From Russula earlei (lineage: Eukaryota; Basidiomycota; Agaricomycetes; Russulales; Russulaceae), in the NCBI GenBank assembly GCA_025769875.1, contig JAGFNK010000758.1, forward strand, positions 1-22,798: a DNA stretch of 22,798 nucleotides, in the 5' to 3' direction. Position numbers and translations under genes: made by a program. This document shows, in pieces, positions 8,699 to 16,907 of this stretch (position 1 is the first letter of the stretch; each line of letters begins with the position of its first letter). Under the pieces are notes generated by a model, which was not told the origin of the DNA, did no database searches, and saw only the letters and a program-made list of their open reading frames with translations.

Positions 8699-10345
8699 AG
8701 ATCCGCTCATCAAGAAGCTCTGATTCCTCTGCAGAGGAAACCTGAGCAGATATCAAGGCAAGATGGACAACTGAGGAGGAAGCCAAGTTCATAGACATCC
8801 TCTTGGAGCACAAGGACCAAATGATGTCCAATGCTATGTTCAAGGATCAAGTCTTCAATGAGACAGCCAGTCAAATTAGGTCCCTTTGTAAGAAGGGTGG
8901 CTTCAAAACTCTGAGCTCATGCAAGATGAAGTGGCAAAGGGTACATGTTTCCTCTTTTCACTACACCTCAACACTGACACTGTTCAACTAGATGAAGACC
9001 AACTGAGACACCATTTCAGCAATCAAAAATAAGTCTGGCATGGTTTGGGATGATGTGACAGGAATGGACATATCAGTGGAAAATCAAAATCAGGCAGTGT
9101 ATGATGAGCCAGTTGTGGTGTGTCTGTAACTGCTGATTTGTTGACAATATCTTACTTTAGTAGGACAAACCAGTGGTCAAGAAGTTCCACCACAAGGGCT
9201 GGCCACATTGCAAGGCCATGGAATCTCTTGTAGGAACAAAAACTAAAGGCAAACACACATACTGGGCTTTGCAGCCAACACCTCGTGCTGAGCATGCTCC
9301 ATCCCAGCCACCTACTCCTGCTCATCTGACCCCTGATTTGTCTCAAGTTGGCGGCAGCAGGAGGGCATCAACTTCACCATCAAATACCTCATTCAACTTT
9401 GTAACCAACAAGCATAAATCACCTCACATTGACAATATCCTGATGTCCAAAACATCTTCAGCTAAAAAACAGAAGGGTGACACTATGGCATCTGCTGTCA
9501 TGGGTGTTACAGTGGTCATGAACAGAGTTGTTGAGGTCTCTGACTCAACTGTCCATTCTCTTGGTCTCTCCCTGCCCATTCCTGAATTTGCACCTGCACT
9601 TGCACCTGCACCCACACTCGCACCTGCACCCACACTCGCACCCGCACCCACACTCGCACCCGCACCCACACTCGCACCCGCACCCACACTCGCACCCGCA
9701 CCCACACTCGCACCCGCACCCACACTCACACGCACCCACCTCACACCGCACCCACACTCACACCCGCACCCACACTCACACCCGCACCCACACTCACACC
9801 CGCACCCACACTCACACCCGCACCACACTCACACCCGCACCCACACTCACACCGCACCACACACGCACCCACATCACACGCACAACACCCGCACCCACAC
9901 TCACACGCACCCACACTCACACCGCACCCACACTCACACCCGCACCCACACTCACACCCGCACCCCAACTCACACCCGCACCCACACTCACACCCGCACC
10001 CACACTCACACCCGCACCCACACTCACACCCGCACCCACACTCACACCCGCACCCACACTCACACCGCACCCACACTCACACCCGCACCCACACCTCACA
10101 CCCTCACACCCCACCCCACACTCCCACCCACCCCACACTCACCCTCACCCACACTCACACCCGCACCCACACCTGCACCCACACTCACAAGTGATACTGT
10201 ACCTGGATTTTTGGCACTTCCCAAGTACGCACATCGGACACTGGCAGTCCAATGCCTTGCCAGTGATATCAAGGATATCACAAATGGTTTTTGGTTGCCA
10301 ACTGATGATATTGTCCGAGCATTATCTGTCAAGACTCACTGTTGA
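8695..10345 (+). pseudogene. Myb/SANT-like DNA-binding domain protein, decayed, with minisatellite insert
   Basis: The N-terminal part fits the fungal/plant Myb/SANT-like domain (Myb_DNA-bind_3 type): ARWTTEEEAKFIDILLEHK, CKMKWQR, IKNKSGMVWDDVTG, and after splicing KPVVKKFHHKGWPHCKAME. Exons in phase are 8695-8940, 8992-9117 and 9164-10345; introns of 51 nt (branch-like ACTGAC) and 46 nt. Two in-frame TGA codons break it (8743-8745 and 9004-9006), and no ATG lies between the first stop and the domain. The third exon adds a Ser/Pro-rich linker, a ~600 bp hexapeptide minisatellite, and a C-terminal piece containing FLALPKYAHRTLAVQCLA and NGFWLPTDDIV. The 5' side abuts the gypsy fragment, and the stop TGA coincides with TGTTGA at 10340, a possible start of the next repeat. 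So both ends may be truncated. Such proteins bind DNA; some accompany Harbinger-type transposons, but no transposase is seen here. Confidence 0.75.
9590..10190 (+). repeat. Minisatellite, 18 bp unit, about 33 units
   Basis: The unit GCACCCGCACCCACACTC codes for APAPTL. Later units mostly read ACACTCACACCCGCACCC, one or two bases changed. In the middle several units have lost or gained single bases, shifting the main frame through His/Pro/Ser-rich and Thr/His/Arg-rich versions before it returns to APTLTPAP and joins the C-terminal piece. The plus strand is almost free of G; the minus strand has regularly spaced GGG runs. Confidence 0.95.
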
Positions 10346-11290
10346 ACAATCCAGTTCAAGAGTGAGGAGTTAATTCAGAGACAAGTCAATAGACGTCGAG
10401 GATGGCGTGAGCTAGGAGTAGAGTCCAGAGTAGTAACAAGTACCAGAGGGGTATTGTTACCGTGAGAGTCAAACAATCATGCAGAGAGGAGGCCAGGGTA
10501 GTCACAAGGGGATGGTCCTTAAAGGAGTATCCCAGGGATGGAGAGTGCCATAAACAAATGGACAGTCTGAGGACTGTCCGCTACTTTATTGAGTGCTTAT
10601 ATACTACAGGAGGACTGCTAAATAGGGAACAAGTCATAACCTTGTTATCAAGCACAATAGAGTAATGAGTGAGAAGTCGGAGTGTGCTTACTGAGCATGC
10701 TCAGTCATGCTCAGTAAGCTGCTGAGTAAGAAGGCTCCTCTTGATGAGTAAGAGCTTTCACTGTCCACATGTTCACTGCTTTAGTGCACGTGCAAGCACC
10801 TGATTCATTTTCTGTTAGTTAGTTTAGGGCCGGTCATTTGAGGACTTGTAGTTTGCTTTAGGGAGTAGTGTTATCTTATAAGGCCCCTTATATAGTTCTA
10901 TTAGGGTCCTTAGAGTTGACCCTAATCCTCTTATTAAGGTCCTTAGTATTGCCTTGTTATTTGTTCTACAGTTATTAGAGTTGGTCTAATAACGTGTTGT
11001 AGGGTCTTTGATACTAGGTTAGTGCCTATTGTAGAGCACCTAGAGTCGTCCTAAAGGGTCCTTAGGAGGGTCCTAATACTGTCCTTTATTGCTAGAAGGG
11101 TTGCCATTAAGTGGGGCTTGCTGTATGTCGATTGTGCTGAAAATTGCTCATGTGACAATGCGCGCGCGATATTGTGGACACCTCTACTCACCCCTTTTGC
11201 TCGTGTGAACAGGGTGACACCATAGAGGCTGGGTTTCCTCCTATAAGGAGGGGTCCTTCAAGGGCCCTCTCCGGAGAATGGTTCATGACA
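10340..11290 (+). repeat. LTR-like 0.9 kb repeat, copy 1
   Basis: From about 10400 to 11290 it is the inverted copy of 18074-18967, by eye near 90% identical in the best parts (for example around ATAAACAAATGGACAGTCTG). The right edge is sharp, both copies ending GGTTCATGACA. The left edge is not fixed: the partner is cut by a Copia element, and TGTTGA at 10340 is a candidate start (TGT...ACA ends). It contains a TATA-like GCTTATATACTACAGGAGG at 10595-10613, a perfect palindrome GGACAGTC-TGAG-GACTGTCC at 10560-10579, and several degenerate GGGTCCTTAG motifs (about 10909-11075). No protein is encoded. Most likely a solo LTR of an unidentified element. Confidence 0.7.
10686..10719. repeat. Perfect 14 bp stem hairpin in copy 1
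   Basis: GCTTACTGAGCATG, six-base spacer CTCAGT, then CATGCTCAGTAAGC. The same hairpin is kept in copy 2 (18645-18678). Confidence 0.9.
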
Positions 11291-12258
11291 GCCTGCGTAT
11301 CACAAGGCTCACTGGCTTTTGCAACTGCTTTTACTGCCTGGTGTTTTTTGGGTGGCATGATGTGAGCAAGTGAGGTGCAAGTGAATTATGTACATACTAC
11401 AGTAACGAGTCCAGGAACATGCGGGTGAGTTTGTAAGGCTGACTGGTCCAGCCCAGAAAGGGGAGAGAGGGGAGAAGAGACTTTTCTATTCCAGAGAGTA
11501 GCTAAACACTTTATATACAGGAGGGAGGAGAGAGGAAATAGGGAAACATGTGTAGTGACATCAGTAAGAGACTACACGAGATCTGGCGAGACTGCATGAA
11601 AGGCATTTGGAATGTGTGATTCCGTAGCCAACTGATTGCCTACCTTACACCTCCCAGGGGCTTGAAATTTTGACTGTCCTTGGTCAAAGCATCTTGAGCG
11701 AGTCTTTGGCCTTGCACGCGCATGGTCTATCATGGTAACTAGCCGTGTCAGTTCACAAGCATAAAGACAAGTCAATGATAGAGAGGCGTTCAAGAAACGG
11801 GCTGGTTCCCGTGTATAAAGAGTAAGGATCCCTGCAGTGGTCAAAGTGTTTTATGCTAAACAGGTTATGGCCAATAGACCCTTCCTAGTATGACTCGGTC
11901 CATTGAGAAGCTAGGGTAAGTTTATAATGGGATAGACTAGGGCTGGTTCCACTAGCTATATGCGTTCAAGTCCATCGGGGACCTTGAACAACGCAGAGAG
12001 AGTAGAGGAAGGTAGGTCTTAAAGGAGGAGAGCTCTTCTCAGGGGAGTGAAGAGAGACTCTTAGGGAAGGAAGGGAAAGGCGAAGAGTAGATGGTGGATG
12101 GTGTGTGAAGAGTTGATGAAATGGAGAGGTGGATGTGGTTTGAGGATTAGGAGTGAAGTGGGTTGCAGGGAAATATGTTGGACAAGAGTAGGTTGGATTC
12201 TACAAGAGACCAAGCTTAGGGCTTTGGTCACAAAGTACTGAGCTTATATATACAGGAG

Positions 12259-12280
12259 AAGCGCAGCAATAGCTGCGCTT
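12259..12280. repeat. Perfect 9 bp stem hairpin
   Basis: AAGCGCAGC, loop AATA, GCTGCGCTT, directly after the third TATA-like module. It could act in RNA from a promoter at 12243. Function unknown. Confidence 0.8.
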
Positions 12281-12359
12281 TGACTGTGCTACTAGTATAG
12301 TAGGAGTCATAATAAGTAGGAGTCATCGGAATGAGGCCATGAATGAGTCAGAACCAAGT

Positions 12360-12397
12360 AACTGTGCTGCACAGTAAGTGTGCAGCATTGCACAGTT
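12360..12397. repeat. Two-part hairpin
   Basis: Outer arms AACTGTGC and GCACAGTT, inner stem CTGCACA-GTAAG-TGTGCAG, with a short internal bulge. Confidence 0.7.
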
Positions 12398-12848
12398 GAA
12401 ACTAAGAAGTGAATATAAATGGAAAGAGAACCAAACAAAGGGAAAGTAACAGCAATCCAGTGTTACCTGGACATGTATGGATCACATGATAACACAGAAA
12501 GGATCACAAGACATAAGAGATCACAAGACCAGTAAGCAAAGGGACGTACGAAAGCAAGTAGTCCATAGCAAAAAGGTAAGAAGTAAACGTAAAAGGAAAA
12601 TGGTGTAACATGGTCTCATCATTGCAAAGGGGGTGGGCATTGCAGCAAGGCAGGATGCCTCATGTCAAATGTGTTGTCTGTGTTGTTGTGTGCAGTGGTG
12701 CTGGTGTCATTGTGTCCTGGAATGTGGGCACAGTGTGGCGAAGCAGGAGGGGGTGTGGTGTGCTTGTGACATGTCAAATGTGTTGTCACAATGTGGTGCT
12801 ACTGGTGTCATTGAAGTTGTTGCTGTTGCCATTGTTTTTGCTGCTGCT

Positions 12849-12853
12849 GTTGT
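12849..12853 (+). repeat. Target site duplication GTTGT (left)
   Basis: Identical to 16903-16907 immediately outside the other LTR. It lies in a GTT-rich stretch, so the exact phase is supported mainly by the TG...CA LTR ends. Confidence 0.85.
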
Positions 12854-13098
12854 TGTTGGAGCTATAGAATGAGAGCTCAGTCTTGTGTATAAAAGACTGT
12901 ATTGGTTAGTTATCTAACCTATAGAATGAGAGCTATGTACAGTATTAGCTATAAAGAGAGCTATAAAGGAATGTTGTACTGACCTCAGTCTTGTGTATAA
13001 AAGACTGAGGGAAAACGAACGATAACTAAATTCTAATTATTTACACACATGGTCCAGGTTGTCCGTTCGCGCGGCACTTAGCGGCTGCATGTCCAACA
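12854..13098 (-). repeat. Copia element 1, 3' LTR
   Basis: 245 bp. The first ~165 bp (plus-strand order) are identical to the other LTR, and about a dozen differences, mostly transitions, lie in the last ~80 bp. Contains a hairpin CCTCAGTCTT...AAGACTGAGG at 12983-13010 and a related half copy nearer the left end. Confidence 0.95.
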
Positions 13099-13112
13099 CG
13101 CCCCCTCAGCCC
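13099..13112 (-). promoter_or_regulatory. Polypurine tract of Copia element 1
   Basis: On the minus strand GCTGAGGGGGCG lies immediately before the 3' LTR, the normal place for plus-strand DNA priming. The last sense codons of the remnant pol and its stop run into it. Confidence 0.7.
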
Positions 13113-14432
13113 AAGTGGCACATGTTCTCTCCCATTTCCATCGCAAGACCTTTGTGCTTCTCGCAGCTGGGACCCTTTTTCAATACATTGGCTACTGGCT
13201 CATCTGATGGAGTGTAGGCAAGATTGGTCCCCTGCAAGTCAACATTTCTGCTGCAAGATAATGGTGTCACACCTCAGTGTGTTCTGGTGCAGTCGTGGAA
13301 CTCGGGGTTCCTGGTAATGGCGATGGTCGGCTGGTTGTCGACATGAACATGAGGGATTGTGAGGAGATGGGTCTCTTGGCCCAATCCAGTGAGTGGTTGC
13401 CTCAGCCTGGCGGCTTCCTTGGCAGTTTGTGTGCCCATGGTGTGCTCCACCTCAGTGCTCAAGAGTGCAACCAGGGTTTGCTTCTTTCAGCTCCAGTTTA
13501 TGGCTCTGCCTGTCAACATGAAGATGAAGTCCAGAATGGGCTTTGCTGGTCCAGTTGGGGTCAATGTGTCCGACCAAGATCGGCTGGATGCCAGAGTTGC
13601 ACTGGAAGGTCGGGCAGTGGTCGCTCATACCTCGGGCATACTGGGTCACGCGGTCGCGCATGTATTGGTGGTTATTCCCTGGGCACATTTCCATGAAGAT
13701 CTTGTCCATCTGCTCTCCATCTAGGTAGGTGGACATGATGTCCATCTGATGGACTTCTCAACTTTGTTCTGCAGCGAGGCCCAGGGTGTTGCAAGGGGGT
13801 GCCAGTTCTCTGGCGGCACAATGTCGTTGGGATCATTTCTGTTGACTTGGGTGAGTCCCTGCATGATGATGCGGGCCATGTATGTTTGAGTATTTTGATT
13901 TGACCCCCTTTCCATTTAGAAGGTCTATTTGCTTGCCCACTGCATCTCCATTCTTCAGACGCAGCATGCTTTTGAGGACACTAGTGTTTTTGGACACATG
14001 TTTCTCAACTTTGCATGCCTTTACCCATTCAGTGGTGCCTGTCCGGGTGATCGTCTTGGTGTAGGACATGGGATTGGTGGTTTGCGGTTTGGCATGCAAT
14101 GCCTTGTCCCCTTCCACTTGGTCCAGTTCCTGTGCTTTGTCACTATGGTCAGGTGTGGGCGCATATGTGGTGCATTTCAGTCATCCGGTGGCAGGCTGCA
14201 CAGGTGCGATCCCACTTTCATGTATTGTGGGTTGACTTTGTGCCATTTCAGGTTGGGTAGGTGGAGTTGCATCCACTACGACGCTCTGCGGTTTGGGGTG
14301 CGGTGATTGTTCCGCACTGTCCACCTGTCTCAGGCTGAATGGGCAGAAGCTTGTCTGCTCTGACGCCTTGCAGTTCGGCACGTGGCGGTTGGTCTGCATT
14401 CTCCCCCTGTTCTGTGTTCTCCGCCCCCTCAA
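13100..14432 (-). pseudogene. Copia element 1 pol remnant: N-terminal reverse transcriptase joined to RNase H
   Basis: After a frame change near 14430 the frame 14432-13833 (TGA at 14183-14181) carries the linker and the RT start (TTEWVKACKVEKHV, LRLKNGDAVGK). A second frame gives ARIIMQGLTQVN, and a third YLDGEQMDKIFMEMCPG, the usual 'SAYLNGELEEEIYMEQPPG' place. This runs within a few codons into RVTQYARGMSDHCPTFQCN and ILVGHIDPNW, which are RNase H. So the thumb/palm part with YVDD is deleted near 13670-13690. Then MSTEVEHTMGTQTAKEAARL and HVDNQPTIAITRNPEFHDCT, and a C-terminus with TPSDEPVANVLKKG. Several frameshifts. Confidence 0.82.
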
Positions 14433-16588
14433 TTTTTCCCTTTTTCGACTCTTTCAACTGCGTTGTCGAATTTGAGGATTACGTGCTTAATGCATGATGT
14501 GGGGCCCCCTTCATCGGATATGATGGCGTGGGGTTGAAGGGTGCGGGGGGTGGGGAGATGTGCAGGCTTGTGTGCCTGCTGGTGATATGCGTGGCCTGAG
14601 AACGTGTGCACCAGCAACCTTCGGGTCAGCATGGTGGGTCTCTTCTCCGGGGCGTGTGCAGACACATGTGTTGCGAGGACTTGCAACCAAGAGGGGTCAG
14701 GAGTTGTCCCGCTCCTGGCCTCTTCAGATGTCAGATTGTCCAAGGCGCACGTGGGTAGGTTTGCATCGGCATGTGTCGCCCAGACCCTATCAAGAGGTGT
14801 CCAGGTTGTGTGTTCTGCGATGTCGGTGGGTTCGCCCCCTTCATGTAATCGGGGGGTCTTTGGGCGTTGGCCCATTTTAAGTTTGATGCACGCAGTGGAT
14901 GGCTCAGGGTGCTGCGGTGCTTTCAACTTGTGCTTCAGCCTGCCAGCGTGTTTCTTCTGCGGCTTATCGTCTGTCTGGGTCGCAACCTGTTCAGAGAATG
15001 TATCTGGGGAGGCCTGGAAGATCATCACGCATGCGGTAAGTGCGGCTTCAGTTTTGTGGCCGCATTCTGTGAGGGATGGGTCTGATGTCGCTATGTGTGC
15101 CAACTCAAGTGTTGGCATTTCGATGGCCATAATGTATAAGCTTCCATGTAATTGTCCCTCACATACAAGTCAGGTTTTGTTGTATATCCTGCATGTCTGC
15201 CCCTGGAAGTGCACTTCCGCCCTGCGTTGAGCGAAGTGGGAGACCGATAAGAGGTTCCCTTTGAGGTCCGGGATGTACAGGACGTCGCAGAGTATTGCAG
15301 TACTCCACATGCCACATGCACGCATTCAGATTTGCACTCGTCCGGCTCCGGTGGCAAGTATTGTGCTATCATCACCTAAGGCAACTTGAATGGGCAATGC
15401 GAGCGGGGTGAACTGAGTGAACCAATTGTGATGGGATGTCATGATGCGTGAGGCTCCAGAGTCAATGAGCCAGCCATCTTTGAGATCGGCAGCTCGGAGT
15501 TGCTCCTGAGTTGTGGCCATGTGGATCGGCTCATCTTTGACTGCCAGATGTAATGAGATGCTGTTATCGGATGTGGGGACAAATGTGATGGCGGCACTGG
15601 CTGGTAGCTGAGCTGCAGGCATCACTACAATGTGTGTGCTTGTGCCAGTCCCAGTGGGCATGGGCGTCACTGCATTGTGCACACTCATGCCAGTCATAGC
15701 AGGTGTGGGCATCACTGTGATGTGCACGATCGTGCCAGTCCTGGCAGCTGCTGCTGCTCTGTCCTCCAGTTTTCTGTGAATTTTCCAGCATTCGTGTGTA
15801 TTGTGCCCCCTGCATCTGCAGTGAGTGCACTTTGATGTTGTGCCTTTCTCACTTTGCATTTCCCAGCTCTTTCTCATTTGGGTCGCCTTTGCAATGTGAA
15901 TCGTAGCTGCATCACTGGTCAGTCAGATCTGACGCTCCTCATGGAGGATGCAGTCTGTGATGTGCTTGGCTGTAAGCAGGCTGGGTGGTGTCAAGTGAAG
16001 AGTGGCCTTGAGTTTGGCCATGTTTTCCGGTAGCACAAGAATTAGCATCCATATGAGGGTTTTCTCATTGATGGGGTATCCGAATTTTTTGAGGGCTCAG
16101 GCAGCGTGCAACTGTCGGATTATTTGAGGAGCCATGGGTTCAGTTTCAGAGAACGTGACCTGGTATAGGTCCATAAGTAAATGTGTGACGCATTGCTCGC
16201 CCTTCCCTGCAAAATGTTTTTTGAGTGTGTCCCAAGTATGTTTGGCTCCAGCAGTGCCTAGGGCAGTGTCAAGAGCATGCCCATTTAACATCAGTAAAAT
16301 GTGGGTGTGTGCTTCGCAATCTTTCTGCTCCCAGTTGGTGAAGCCACTCGGGTCATTGCTGGGGTCCGGTTTTGAGTATGTCCCTTTTATGATTTCTATC
16401 AGGCCGTTTGTTTTGAGCAGTGCCTCTATATTAGCTTTCCATTGTGTGTATGCGACTGTGCCACCTTTGAAGAGTGGTCCGTCATAACCGTGTTGGCCAC
16501 CCATGTAAGTTTTTCCCACAGCTCCTACAGTGGGAGCATGGCTGCCTCTCAAGGGCGCAATGTTTGCGGTTGCTGTGGGGGCGCTCAT
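14429..16588 (-). pseudogene. Copia element 1 gag-protease and pre-integrase frame with four TGA stops
   Basis: From ATG 16588 a single frame of 720 codons runs to 14429, broken only by TGA at 16099-16097, 15925-15923, 15328-15326 and 15172-15170. Gag N-part: FKGGTVAYTQWKANIEALLK, TNWEQKDCEAHTHILLMLNG, AGAKHTWDTLKKHF (the UBN2/Copia gag fold). Zinc knuckle C-x2-C-x4-H-x4-C (CTHCRCRGHNTHEC, about 15829-15788). Three 15-residue repeats follow. Protease has DGWLIDSGASRIMTS (active Asp near 15463). GAG-pre-integrase: DVLYIPDLKGNLLSVSHF, then LVCEGQLHGSLYIM. The integrase core is absent; a Pro/Thr-rich linker leads to a trace of the integrase tail (AIISDEGGP). Dead copy. Confidence 0.88.
15621..15752 (-). 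repeat. Three 45 bp tandem repeats in gag
   Basis: Units start at 15621, 15666 and 15711 (ATCACTACAATG, GTCACTGCATTG, ATCACTGTGATG), encoding 15-residue repeats between the zinc knuckle and the protease. The period is a multiple of three, so the frame is kept. Confidence 0.85.
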
Positions 16589-16645
16589 GGTGTTTCGTTA
16601 CACAATTTGGAAGCTGGTGGGAGTTCATGATGTCAGGGACAACCA

Positions 16646-16657
16646 GGTCTCATAATC
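16646..16657 (-). promoter_or_regulatory. Primer binding site, probably for a half tRNA-Met
   Basis: Directly after the 5' LTR the minus strand reads GATTATGAGACC. Its complement GGTCTCATAATC has the CTCATAA anticodon loop of a methionine tRNA with flanking stem bases. Drosophila copia and yeast Ty5 prime from the cut anticodon arm of tRNA-Met, so an internal primer fits. The exact tRNA was not checked against this genome. Confidence 0.6.
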
Positions 16658-16902
16658 TGTTGGAGCTATAGAATGAGAGCTCAGTCTTGTGTATAAAAGA
16701 CTGTATTGGTTAGTTATCTAACCTATAGAATGAGAGCTATGTACAGTATTAGCTATAAAGAGAGCTATAAAGGAATGTTGTACTGACCTCAGTCTTGTGT
16801 ATAAAAGACTGAGGGAAAACGAACAATAACTAAATTCGAATTATTTACACATACGGTCTGGGTTGTCTGTTCACGTGGCACTTAGCGGATGCACATCCAA
16901 CA
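16658..16902 (-). repeat. Copia element 1, 5' LTR
   Basis: 245 bp, same ends as the 3' LTR; hairpin at 16787-16814. Where the 3' LTR has CCGTTCGCGCGG, this copy has CTGTTCACGTGG. Confidence 0.95.
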
Positions 16903-16907
16903 GTTGT
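16903..16907 (+). repeat. Target site duplication GTTGT (right)
   Basis: Matches 12849-12853 directly outside the 5' LTR of the element. Confidence 0.85.

Larger units (their letters stand above)
11291..12848. other. Repeat-derived non-coding DNA
   Basis: No convincing coding frame. Two further TATA-like modules resemble the one in the 0.9 kb repeat: CTTTATATACAGGAGGGAGG at 11509-11528 and GCTTATATATACAGGAGAAG at 12243-12262. Purine-rich stretches lie at 11455-11540 and 12000-12120. 12600-12853 is GT-rich and contains an imperfect direct repeat (CATGTCAAATGTGTTGTC at about 12660 and 12768). This DNA was continuous with 16908-18073 before the Copia insertion. Confidence 0.55.
12854..16902 (-). 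mobile_element. Ty1/Copia LTR retrotransposon, internally deleted, with target duplication
   Basis: 4049 bp, with two 245 bp LTRs (12854-13098 and 16658-16902) that start TGTTGGAGC and end TCCAACA. The 5 bp duplication GTTGT is present at 12849-12853 and 16903-16907. The element reads on the minus strand: 5' LTR, primer site, gag, protease, remnant of pre-integrase and integrase tail, N-terminal reverse transcriptase, RNase H, purine tract, 3' LTR. The integrase core and the reverse-transcriptase middle including YVDD are missing, so it would need another element to move. Confidence 0.95.

Noticed and set aside
9424..10138. Minus-strand and alternate-frame ORFs over the minisatellite
   Set aside because: The repeat unit lacks stops in every frame, so these ORFs follow from the unit and are not evidence of genes.
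10340..11290. Target duplication CTCAC for repeat copy 1 (10335 and 11308)
   Set aside because: The second CTCAC lies 17 bases beyond the sharp repeat edge at 11290 and is not preceded by CA, so it is probably chance.
10462..11365. Short ORFs in the 0.9 kb repeat
   Set aside because: The frames are not kept between the two inverted copies and resemble no protein.
11930..11990. tRNA T-arm-like GTTCAAGTCC at about 11968
   Set aside because: No matching A box, acceptor stem or paired T stem could be drawn.
12610..12872. Cys-rich plus-strand ORFs
   Set aside because: They are read from GT-rich simple sequence with an internal direct repeat, and the frames run into the Copia LTR, an insertion.
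14560..15230. Plus-strand ORFs opposite Copia 1 gag-pol
   Set aside because: They are antisense shadows of the recognised minus-strand retrotransposon frame.
12854..16902. TGA read as a sense codon in this organism
   Set aside because: RPS21 and the alkyltransferase both end normally at TGA, so mutation of CGA is the simpler explanation.
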